From Ryuthela nishihirai (taxonomy: Eukaryota; Arthropoda; Arachnida; Araneae; Heptathelidae), in NCBI GenBank assembly GCA_038380435.1, contig JAWZYU010000028.1, positions 24,598,201-24,662,200 of the forward strand: a DNA stretch of 64,000 bases. The letters run 5' to 3'. Position 1 is the stretch's first letter; every line of letters begins with the position of its first letter. This document shows positions 1 to 10,051 of this stretch, in pieces. Position numbers and translations under genes: made by a program. Below the pieces are notes generated by a model, which worked only from the letters and a program-made list of their open reading frames with translations, did no database searches and was not told the DNA's origin.

Positions 1-1045
1 AAATCAATTATTGTAAACTGTAAAACAACAAATAAGTTAATTAGTGTAATGAAAGCTCTCTATAATAACACTGAGTCCAGTGAGAGTTGGTACATCTTTC
101 AGCGATTGGTTTAGCATTGCTAGTGGAGTTAGACAAGGGTGCATTTTGTCTCCTTTTCTGTTTGGTTAGTATGTTATGCAAAATCTTTGCAAAGGAAAGA
201 TTTTGGCCTTAAATGGTCTAGAGATTTCAAAATTTCTGATTTAGATTATGCAGATGATTTGGGTCCTGTTGGCTAATGGTGTTGATGAGATGAATTCTTT
301 CAATAGGGCTGTCGAGGAACTGGTAATAGAGTAGGCTTGGTGATAAACAGAGAAAAAACTAAAGTGATGAAAACTGTACAGGCAGATGGTGCTTCAGTTG
401 CTTTGAATGGCTGCACTCTAGAGCAAGTGTCTCAGTTTAATTATCTTGGAAGTTATGTAACAGATACTGGTGATGTGCGGCATGAGATAAATAGAAGAAT
501 AGGGATTGCCGCTAGGACTTTTCAGAATATATGGAGAGAATGGAAAAATAGGCGTGTACACCTACGACTAAAATTTGGTTGTATAATAGTTTGGTTCTTT
601 TTAAGGTTAGTTATGATAATGAAACATGGACTCTTTGTAAGCAAGATAACAAAATATTTGATGCCTTTGATTATAGATGCTTACACAGTATCTTAGGCAT
701 TAGGTGGTTCGACTTTGTAAGTAATGATGAGGTTAGAAGGAGTCATCAACCTCTTTTGAGTAGCATATTGTGCAGAGAGAGACTATGTTGGTCTGGCCAT
801 GTTGCCCATATGCATAGCTGCAGATTGGCAAAGAGGATTATGAACAGTGTGTCTAAGGATTTCAGAAAAAGGGGGAGACCTAGGATGCGATGGGCAGACA
901 ATGATAAACAGGACCTTGCTAGAATTGGCCTAGAGTGGCCAAATGAAGTAGCTGCAGCTCAGAACAGACATCTGGAGAGGAAAATTACAGTTTGGTTGGA
1001 CCTCCATAGCCCAGGCTGCATGAGGATTTTGTATGTATGTATATA
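1..1045 (+). mobile_element. RTE-type LINE, 3' part, degraded, cut by window edge
   Basis: The translation follows the RTE copy at 54.7-58.4 kb from the late reverse-transcriptase domain to the C-terminus, in shifting frames. The RT active site LDYADD is at about 240-260. The VINREKTKVMK segment starts at 340, and the C-terminal block (ETWTLCKQDN, ILGIRWFDFV, GRPRMRWADN) lies at 620-905. Frameshifts near 300 and 580 and internal stops make it non-functional. The 5' part is outside the window. The end at about 1000-1045 (GACCTCCATAGCCCAGGCTG, then a GTAT-rich tail) matches the 3' end of the other copy. Family assignment rests on the C-terminal block typical of RTE elements. Confidence 0.88.
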
Positions 1046-1049
1046 TGTA

Positions 1050-2230
1050 TATTTCTAGAATTAACAAAGACATATATATATGTGTGCCTAATGTACTTTG
1101 TATGAATAGGTAAGAATTTAAAGCTCTTGATTTGAAAAATGACTGAATTAAATGCCATTTTTGTTCAAACTTTATATATGATGAAAGAGAAGTTATATGT
1201 TGAGAAAATGGATGTAAAAGATTCTTTCACCCTAACTGTGTTGGATTAAACGAAATTAAATTTAGAAACCTTACCAGGGATAAAAAGAAGCAGAAATGTC
1301 TCAAATGCATGATCAGGAGTAAGGACACACTTTTGGAAACAGAAGGACAATTTGTACTTGAAAACGAACACTGTAAAGATATGAAAATGATTACAGGAGA
1401 ACACCAAAAGGAAAAATTGTCTTCACTGAGAGAAATAATTAATTCCCTTAAAAATGAAATTTGGGAGTCAGTATATGGCAATAGAAATGACATAAGAAAC
1501 TGTTGCATTGAGAATGACAAAGAAAAACAATATGTTTACAAATGATCTAAGGAAGTATAATGATAGTATTAGAATTGATATAAAGGAAATAGGAAGAACC
1601 TTGGATTAATTACAAAATGTTCTTATATTAATTACAAAATGTTACAAGATAACATAAAAACATTTAAGGAATTTAAAACTCAGTTTGGTAAATTAAAAGG
1701 GGAAAATCAGGCTTTATTCTGTGAAAATAGGGATCTGAAACAAGAGATCAAGAAATCAGAAAAGATGTAAATGAATTTGTAACCTACTTTAAGCTCAATC
1801 ATTTAAATCTCTTATTTTTAATTAATGAATACTGATGGGCCCTTTTATTATCGATGTATCAAGTTTATATTAGGAATTGTTTATTTTGTTATTCCCATTA
1901 TTTGCTTCCTAAATACTGGAAATTAAACCATAATCAGCATGGACAATTTAGTCCCTTGATCCCAGAGATGTAATATCTAAAATATGTGTATGGTTTTTAT
2001 TTTTCTTGCTTTATTTTGTTTTCTGTGTTTCCATTATTTAAATTTTCACATGCATGAAATTTTTATGATATATATATTGATTATAAGTGAAAATAAAATG
2101 CTACTGCTACATTTATCATTGGGATTCACAAGTACTGTTATTGTTGGAGAGCAAAGACTGCTGTGTTTGTTTTGCATGAATGCTTTAGCTGCAGATAGCA
2201 CAAAACCCAACAAATTGAAATGACATTTTA
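1050..2230. other. AT-rich stretch without recognised gene
   Basis: I see no recognised gene or element. A short open frame at 1309-1545 (78 residues, + strand) is lysine/glutamate-rich and coiled-coil-like (KLSSLREIINSLKNEIWESV). The stretch after it, to about 1770, has the same composition with stops. It could be the remnant of a coiled-coil transposon or retrogene ORF, but I cannot name it. Confidence 0.3.
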
Positions 2231-2239
2231 AGTTTGCAT

Positions 2240-3948
2240 GCAGAATAAGTTGGCAAGGAGAATTTTTTCCAAAAAAAAAAAAATTAGATATTTTTAAATA
2301 AGCAAAAGTAAACTTTTCAAAAACCATGTCTGCGACATCAAAAGCACTGCTTACACCAAATAAGGTTGCTACAGAATTGCTAAGTGGAAAAAACTTCATT
2401 CAATAGGAGAAAAATCGGTGCTACCTGCAGCTATGGCATGGTTGAAACAATGTTTGGTGAATCACATGCAAAACAAATGGTTCCACTTGCAGATAACACA
2501 GTGGGAAGGATAATTGCTTATATATCTGAAGACCTTTATGATCAATTAATTGAGAAACTACAATCTTTCTATTTTGCATTGCAAGTGAATGAAGCAACAG
2601 CTGTAGTTAAAGATGCTCATTTGATTACATATGTACAATATGTTAATGACAATGCCACATCAATCGAATTTTCAAATTCATTCATTTTTTCAATAAAAAT
2701 GATATAATTTGGGAGAATTGTACTTTGCACTGACAGCACATATGATGTCAGGATGAAATGCAGGTCTAAAAATACCAGTTAAAAATGTGGCAATCTCTTG
2801 CATCACAATTGCACAGACATTCATTTGCATTGAGAAACAAGAGTGAGGAGATGCATAGGTTTTCACTGTTACAAGAATAATAAACTTAATAGAAAACAGT
2901 CCATTAAAAGGAAGGCTCTTTGCAAAATTGTGTGATGATATGGGGACAAAGCAAAGAGCACTTCTATATCATTCCAAAACATGATAGCTTTCTCATGACA
3001 AAATACTTCAATGGGTAAACACCCATTAGCACTAAAAAGAATAATTTCAAGTTTTTTTGATAACAATAAAGATGATACAAATTTATTTATAACAAAAATT
3101 TCCTCCCAAAACATGCATATTTGATGGATAGTTTTGAAAAACTGAGTATTTTATATAAACAATACTAGGTTTTAAAACTCATACTCTGATTCAGAAAGAT
3201 TGCTGTGTTCTGCAAATGAAATAGAAGAAAATAAAGATCTGCTTATTAATCACTTGACTGGTCTACAGAAGCAATTCTCATTTTATTTTAAAAACCTAGA
3301 TATTTTTAAATATAAATGGATAAGGAACCCATTTGCCATGGACAAATATGATACATATGCATTTGATCTTACTACATCTGAACAAGAATAGTTAATACAC
3401 TTGTCTTGTGACAGTACATTGAAACAAGCATCTGAACTTGAAAATCTTATTGTTTTGGCTATGGGTGACTAGAGTACCCTGATTTATTAAACAAAGTGAT
3501 ATAAATTTTACTATCATTTGTAACATCTTATTTGTGTGAAATGGGGTTTACTGCTGTAGCTGATAAAGACAAAATATTGATCTCGATTAGTGGTTGAAAA
3601 AGAATTACGAATAGTTACATCATCAATGACACTACATTTTGAGAAACTTTGCACCTAAAAAAGCCCACCCATCCCATTAATAGTATTATTATTATTTCGA
3701 TTTTTATAAGTTACAAATATGAAAATTATAATGGATTTTATCAATTAATAAATATATCTAATTGTTATGCTATTTATATTGTAAGTTTAAGATATTTTTG
3801 TGTTATAAAAATAGCAATAACTTCATTTTATTTGAATAAATTATGAGCTAAGAATTATCTTTGTAGGTTGTTTATGAAGTGTGTGTGAGAAATGAGAGAA
3901 TTTTATTGTAAAATAGGGGAGGGGTTGCATAAAGTTGGGAAACCACTG
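2240..3948 (+). mobile_element. Decayed hAT transposon (ZBED5/Charlie-like transposase)
   Basis: The three-frame translation shows hAT transposase blocks in order. A segment around 2385-2690 contains IGEKSVLPAA, PLADNTVGRRIAYIS-like and YFALQVNEATAVV. A middle block at 2890-3110 contains LKGRLFAKLCDDMGTKQRAL and LLYHSKT. The C-terminal dimerisation region at 3200-3660 contains KYKWIRNPFA, FDLTTSEQEQLI, YLCEMGFTAVAD and FEKLC. This order matches the ZBED5/FAM200-type hAT family. Many frameshifts and stops interrupt it. The right end, GTTGGGAAACCACTG at 3934-3948, is a typical hAT terminal repeat (reverse complement CAGTGGTTTCCCAAC). I did not find a matching left end. It is an extinct copy and not a host gene. 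Confidence 0.8.
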
Positions 3949-4749
3949 CTTTAACTGAAATATAATTTTGTAAAAGTTCCATTTACATTTCAAAAGAGGT
4001 CAATAAATGAAATTGCAGAATCTATGGATAGGAGAAGCCATGACAGTTGGTAATGTAAAAGAGATTCATTAAAGGTCAATATTTACATCCAGTGAGGTGT
4101 TCTTGGACAAATAATTTTTCAGTGATAATATGATAGCAGAGAAATATCTAATATTGTTGTAACAATTTATCATTCCAAATATGCAACAAATAAAATTTTA
4201 TAAATAACAGCCATATTTCCTTCTGACAAGTGCCACTCAGAGTTGAATGCCTTCTAGCAATACATGTTGATGTAATACTTGAGCTTTTTTCACACAGTAC
4301 ACACCCATTAGTGGTTCCTCACTAATGAATTAGAAACAACTACTGTTTTCTAAATATGAGTGGTGTGCTAAATACAAGTGAATAAGACATTTGTGACTTT
4401 TGAAAGAGTTGCTGTCATTTTAATAGTTTTAGAACCCATGTTGCATTAAAAATTCAAGTTCCTACCTAAAATAAAACTCATAAACCATTTATATCTTTTG
4501 ATTATTCTATTTTTCTGTTTTCACTTTTAACAGTTTTGGACTTTCCATAGCTTCCCAGACACTTGATTGGTTGGAGCAAATTTCAGATATCATATTATCC
4601 ATGCCATTTCATATTACGTTAAAAATGCAAGCACTTACTTTTAATGCAACAAAATTTTGAACCTGAAGCCACTTCATACTATGAATCTATATAAATAATA
4701 ATAATAATTAATGGGTCTAATTTCTGCAGATGCTCTTGACTAAGTTATA
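3949..4749. other. No recognised feature
   Basis: AT-rich unique-looking sequence. I see no coding segment, RNA or repeat terminus here. Confidence 0.4.
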
Positions 4750-4757
4750 TCTTAAGG

Positions 4758-4962
4758 TAGGGGGTTCTCAACGTGGGGTACATGGTAAAATTTTTTGGGG
4801 TATGCTGTGAGAGCTCAGAAGTCTCTAGATCTAGTAACAAAGTCAGTGTTTTTATTCCCATTGTTATACTATAACTATAGTTTTATCTGTCTATATATGG
4901 GGTATGCCAGTTACATACACATTTTCAGGGGGTATGTGAAGCATAAAAGCTGAGAACCACTG
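4758..4962. mobile_element. hAT MITE, 205 bp, with perfect 8-bp target duplication
   Basis: The element begins TAGGGGGTTCTCAACGTGGG and ends AAGCTGAGAACCACTG, giving short inverted ends of the hAT type (CAGTGGTTCTC). It is flanked by the exact 8-bp direct repeat TCTTAAGG at 4750-4757 and 4963-4970, the target-site length known for hAT. There is no coding capacity. A second copy is at 32575-34801, split by a Tigger element; the two share the internal sequence around TATTCCCATTGTTATACTAT. Confidence 0.9.
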
Positions 4963-4970
4963 TCTTAAGG

Positions 4971-6640
4971 AACTGTACTAGATTTTCATTAAGGAGGAAT
5001 TCAAGTGCCCAATGAATTTCAACAGGATATTTGCTAGTTAAACAGATTAAGAGTGAAAATTGCAAAAGGAAATTATTAAAAAGTTTGTTTTCACATTTTA
5101 TGTTTCATATATTGCTACATAAACACCATTATTCCATTGGAAATGGATTGGGAAAACAGGCCATATTCTTGGTCAATCCCAAATCCTCCTGATTCAATAC
5201 CACTGAATATTTTCATTGTTTTATCCCCACATTTTGATTTTATTATACTGCAACCTGTTTTTCTTAGATAAATATTTATGTCTTATATATGTACATATGA
5301 AGTAATGTTAAAAACAAGGAAAATGCCAGATCCAATCATTTTGTTGATGGAAATTGTTATATAGGATAGGTTGCCAGAGAAGAAATGGTTTAAACAAATG
5401 AGAGATGACTGAAGAATATTACAATGTATTTTGCAGTTTATTTGGTTCAACAACTATGTCAAATATACTATATAACAACTATTTTTATTACTTTTTACTT
5501 AAAAAATATTGGTATTACATTGTACATATGTTAAATCTGCTCTCCTCATTGTAATGTCCTCTTGCTATCACATGACTTGCAAGGAAACCATCAGTTGCAT
5601 GACACCACAGAACATTGCAGTTGAGGGGAAGTGCTAATATATGAGTAAGGTAATTCTTTAAATAAAGGGTAATAAAAATAATTACAGTTGTGTAGTGTGA
5701 TTCATATAGTTATTGAAACTGAAGAATATCATATTCTAAAGGGAAAAGACAATGGTAATGTAATTCAAAGCAGATGATGAAACAACTTTTTGTCCTATTC
5801 ACCAAATTTGAGAGGATAAGGCATAAATACAAGCATCCTATACACTAAATACAAGTGAATATGACACTTGGGGAAAAGAATAAAAATCATTAAATATTAA
5901 TATCATTGTTTGGAGCTGGAAAAAAATTTCTTAAAGGATCATGAAACATTTTCAAAATGGAAATGCTTTCAAAAATCCCTTAAAATATTTATACCCTCAT
6001 TTGAGTATTTTTTTTACTTAAAAAAAAAAAAGCAAAATCCAATATATTAATAATACACAATTCTTCAAGATGATATATTGAATAACAATGAGCACCTTAT
6101 TAAATACTCCAGGTAAACTCTTTCTTCAGCCCAAACATAATGATAACAACCTCTATTTAGTCTCTTCAAAAAGCTGGGAAGTTTTGCTATTTCCAAGCAA
6201 CAAAACACTTATCAATTACAGCTTAAAAACTGCAAGATTCTTGAAAATTATAGAAGCAAAAAGAACAAAATGTAACTAGATTTCAACTGGAAAAAAAATT
6301 CTTTAACATCAAAATATGAAAAAAATGCTTAAATAAATAATTTTATTTGAACTGTTTATTTATGAAGCATTTTGACGAGAAATATATGTACATAAAGCTT
6401 TTGTAAATATGGGGTGCCCAGATGAGCATGAAGAGATATTTAATAACTTGGAAACAATGATACAACATAGATTTCCGCCAGCATAACATACAACTCAAAA
6501 ATGTTTTCCATGTATGTGTGTACTCTATATGGTGCCAACTTTTGTATCTGAAGTGATGATGTTGACATAGGAACAACTGCAGTATTTGTAAACATGCTAA
6601 GATAAAGTTTATGCTTAAGAAGCATCTGGGTCATTCACGT
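4971..6640. other. No recognised feature
   Basis: AT-rich intergenic sequence with poly-A and poly-T runs. The short open frames (6088-6279, 6343-6634) have no recognisable domain and look random. Confidence 0.4.
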
Positions 6641-6899
6641 CAAATTAAGAGAGCTCCCAACCTGAATGTCTCATATTTCAATGAAATTTGGTGCATTTGC
6701 TGTACACATATGTAAATAAAAAAAATCTAATTTATTCTGCTTATCTGTCTAGTTTTCAAGCTGTAAGCATTTAAAAGGTGCCAGAAACTAGGTTTAAACT
6801 ACTAAGCTTCCATTAAACATTTATGCTAAAATATTCAAACTGGTCTCTTTTTACCTATCCTCCTATTACTTTTTTGCTCATCATTTGTTGGTTTATCAG

Positions 6900-7580
6900 T
6901 TTGTGTGTTTGTCAAAACAGTTGTTCTGTATCTTTTGACCAAGAGGGACAAGCTAAATGATTTGTGTGTGAAATGAAAGTGTATGACGTGAGTAGTGTCA
7001 TAGGCTATAAAAAAATTAATTCTCCATGCTTACTTCCCCATAAAAAAGTGAAAATATGAAAATAATTGTTCCCCTATATCTCCTGAACATGAGGCTGAAA
7101 GTAATGGGCTATGCATCAAATGAAAGCTTGTGATATGAAGAGTGTTACAGGTTATAAAAAATTTTCCCCATGCTTTCTCCCCTCCCTCCAAAAGGGGGAA
7201 AACTGTGAAGGATGGTTCTATTATATCTTTTGAATATGAGGGTCAAATGTAACAAGTTGTATGCCAAATGAAAGTTCATGATGTGAGGAGTGTTGTATAT
7301 GATAAAAATATACCCCTCTTGCTTACTTTCCCACTAAAAAAAGAAATGTAAAAGTCGTTCTTTAATCTTCCAAAAGTGAGGGCCTATATTTACAAGTTAG
7401 GTGTCAAATGAAAGCTCATTGTAGACTACTTTGAATTATGACCCCCTCCTCCTACCAAAATAGGGAATGGAAATTTTGCATGGGATGATCTTAATGAGTT
7501 ATATCCCTATGCCATAAGCTATCCAAACATGACCCCCCACCAAAAAAAAAAGAGTGAGAAATGTGACCAACGTTTACAAG
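6900..7580. repeat. Diverged tandem array, period about 130 bp
   Basis: A block recurs at roughly 6960, 7100, 7240 and 7390. Its elements, in order, are GTCAAATGAAAGCTCATGAT, GAGGAGTGTTGTAGGTTATA, AAAATTCCCCCATGCTTAC, CCACCAAAAAAG, then TCTATTATATCTTTTGAATA. Units are perhaps 70-80% alike by eye and period lengths vary. No open frame spans the units. The origin (satellite remnant or interior of an old element) is unknown. Confidence 0.65.
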
Positions 7581-7726
7581 TCCTGTATCAAATGAATGTC
7601 ACTAAATACACCTATTTTCAGAAACAAAGAAAAAAAATATATAAATTAAAAAATACATATCTCCCAATATGTGCCCTAAAAAGTAGAAAATGAAACTAAA
7701 GTATATTGATGGTGTAATCAGTCATC

Positions 7727-8513
7727 GAGTTGGGTTGTTTTACCCCTGAGCAGCACTTTTTTTGCACACAAGCTAAATGGCCAGGTCACAAGGACCCCAA
7801 GAGGTTGGGAGAAGGGGACCTACAGGACAGCTGTTAGGAGACAGATGGTAGACTCCTGGAAGGCCATTCAGTATTTTCTTTAGCATGTACAGGGTTGGGT
7901 TGTTTTACCTCTGAGTGGCACTTTTTTGCACACCATGGGCTAAATGGCCAGGTCACAAGGACCCCGAAGGCTCAGAGAAGGTTGGGGGAGGGGACCCACT
8001 GGAACAGCTGTTGGGAGACAGATGGTAACCTCCCGTCAAGGCCATCCAGCGTGTTCTTTAACGTGTACAGGGTATGGCTCTCCCGCACACGGGGCCACTG
8101 CTTTACGTCCCATCCGACGGACGGCGGCCTTTCCAAACCCATCGGTGTCCCCTACTGACCGTGGGCAGGGCGGGGAATTTTGCGGAGATAAATCTCAACG
8201 CTGACCCAGCTGGGACTCGAACCTGGGAACTACAGATTACAAGCCTGGCGCGCTACCGACTGAGCCACCCCCGCCCCCATGTACAGGGTGTATTAAGATT
8301 GTGGTCATTCCCACACATGACCACAATTTAACATCCATTCTGACAGTGACCTTTCGAAACTCATAGGTGACCCCTACTGACTGAGGGCAGGGTGGGGAGT
8401 TAGACTCCCACCTAGAGATGGAGATAGACCTCAATGCTGCTCTAAGTGGGATTCAAACCTGGTAACTGCAGATTATGAGCCTGACATGCTATTGACCAAG
8501 TCACACCACTCCC
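7727..8513 (-). mobile_element. SINE family A, older copy split by a younger one
   Basis: Segments 7727-7895 and 8290-8513 are the two halves of one tRNA-derived SINE in minus orientation. The left half begins GGGTTGTTTTACC, which is the SINE 3' end. The right half ends with the tRNA-related promoter (B box-like GGTTTGAATCC in reverse complement). A younger copy lies between them at 7896-8278, and 11 bp of the older copy are duplicated around it. Confidence 0.85.
7896..8278 (-). mobile_element. SINE family A, full-length young copy
   Basis: Read on the minus strand it starts with a tRNA-like head: A box TGGCTCAGTCGG and B box GGTTCGAGTCC, near 8275-8205. A roughly 300-bp body follows and it ends GAGGTAAAACAACCCAA. 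The 11-bp target duplication ATGTACAGGGT occurs at 7885-7895 and 8279-8289. It is the copy closest to the consensus of the family in this window. Its GC content and CpG number are much higher than the surroundings, which suggests a recent insertion. Confidence 0.9.
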
Positions 8514-8671
8514 AATTATTCACTGAATTCATATTTACTTAAAAGGAAGATAATGCACTGATTTACTTACTCAACAAGATTGCGGGCCACCCATAGTCCT
8601 TTGAAGTGAATAATGAATTTTTGAAGAACTGAAACATGTATCAACTGACATCTTATGAAAATTTTTATTTT

Positions 8672-8865
8672 TGGTTGTTTACGCACTTGGCTACTGATCT
8701 AAGGGACCTGGGTTCGAGCCCCAGGTAAGGCATGGCTGTTTGTGTCGTTTTTCCGCTGAGGGCCTGCCATTCTACTATGGCATATAAACTGACAGGCTCC
8801 TGTCAGACCTCTGTGGCAAGCAGCTGCTTGAGGGGGTATTTTTTTATTTTATAAATTTATGTATT
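8672..8865 (+). mobile_element. SINE family B copy
   Basis: A tRNA-like head lies near 8679-8725 (ACTTGGCTACTGATCTAAGG, then B box GGTTCGAGCCC). A body with TGTCGTTTTTCCGCTGAGG follows, then the perfect hairpin CTGACAGGCTCCTGTCAG, and the 3' end CAGCTGCTTGAGGGGGTATT with a T/A-rich tail. The A-box half of the head is worn. Confidence 0.85.
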
Positions 8866-9824
8866 AGGCAAGTTTATGTAAATCTATAGCTGTTTACACA
8901 AAATAGTTTCAGCATAAAACCATACTTTTGGAAATACTGCAGAAGTAAATTTGACAAAAAATTCTAAACGAGTTTTGAGAATATTTTTACTTTGCATTTT
9001 GTATGGTATAGTTACAAACTACCCACAATGTTAGTTACAGCACTAGCATCTTCAATTTACAATGTGTATGTTATTCAAGAAGCAGTGCATGATATCCCAA
9101 TTGTCTCTTGGCAAGCTCTATAAACAAGATACTTTTTTCTTGGCCACCACATTTCAATCACCATGTAAAGAATTTTCTCAACAGCAATTTTACACCCAAG
9201 AAGAATGATAAGCTGTCTAATTGTCTGCCATTCATTCACCCCATAGTTGACACTTCATTGTAGTTGACCCCATAGTTGACTTTTCATTGTAGTAATATGA
9301 GTGATCAATAGAAGGGCAATAACCTCCAAGTTATGAGGGAATACATAAATGCTGCTGGCAAATACTTACCATGCATCTGCATATTACATAGAATACTACT
9401 TTACATTTATTGTAAAATCTTTATGGACTGGAGATAAAAGTTTAATGTTGTAGAACATGCTAATGGAACTAGAAAGCTGTATCTATTTCAGAGTTATTAT
9501 GTATCCTGCAATTTCATACTTCATCTGGGCACCCTGAATATAAAACCATTGCTTACACAGATGATGTATCAACTATACAGACAGAAAGAGCCAAGGAAAT
9601 TATCTTAATGTGCACTGTCATCTGTGTGATGTATCATATTTTTCAAGAATTTATTTTAAATCTGCATATAGAAATGTTTGTCTGAATGCTTTTGTCACTG
9701 AAATTCTTTAGCGCTTTGTATTCGAAAGGTACTTACATTATGACAGTGTATTAATATTCACTGATATCAAATTGAATATTGCAATATAAATGTGATTTAC
9801 ATTATTAATTGCATTTTAATATCT
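8866..9824 (-). other. Probable 3' UTR and downstream region of the C19orf47 homologue
   Basis: This lies directly downstream of the stop codon on the minus strand. Candidate AATAAA polyadenylation signals, read on the minus strand, lie at 9824-9829 (overlapping the stop), 9650-9655 and 9406-9411. Which one is used cannot be told from sequence. A small tandem duplication, CCATAGTTGAC..TTCATTGTAG, occurs at about 9241-9292. Nothing else is recognised. Confidence 0.4.
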
Positions 9825-10051
9825 TTATTGTCCAAGTCGCTGAAACACTGTCCTACTAAGAACACCGTCATTTCTTACATTCCTACTGGCAGCTGCTACC
9901 TTGGCACGGGCAACTATATTTCCAGCTTTTAATTTTAGCAGATTTGTTTGCACAGGCTTACGCTGAAATCCTGCAGAAGATGAAGTACTATAGGTATTGG
10001 CTTTTCCCAGCCGGCATTTGATAGCTAATCTTGATACAGAACTGGAACCAC
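9825..10051 (-). CDS. C19orf47: C19orf47 homologue, last coding exon
   Basis: The acceptor CGCATAG sits just above 10051. The exon enters in phase 1, so its first codon is completed by the G ending the previous exon. It encodes [17 protein letters not shown] and further on ends [13 protein letters not shown], so the protein finishes on the repeated VFxRLG motif. The TAA stop is embedded in CAATAAAG and so overlaps a potential polyadenylation hexamer. Serine/alanine-rich, basic, predicted disordered by composition. Confidence 0.82.

Noticed and set aside
7895..8331. Three overlapping 85-87 residue frames, with near-identical relatives at 45.5 and 53.1 kb
   Set aside because: All are translations of SINE A copies; the similarity is repeat copy number and not protein conservation.
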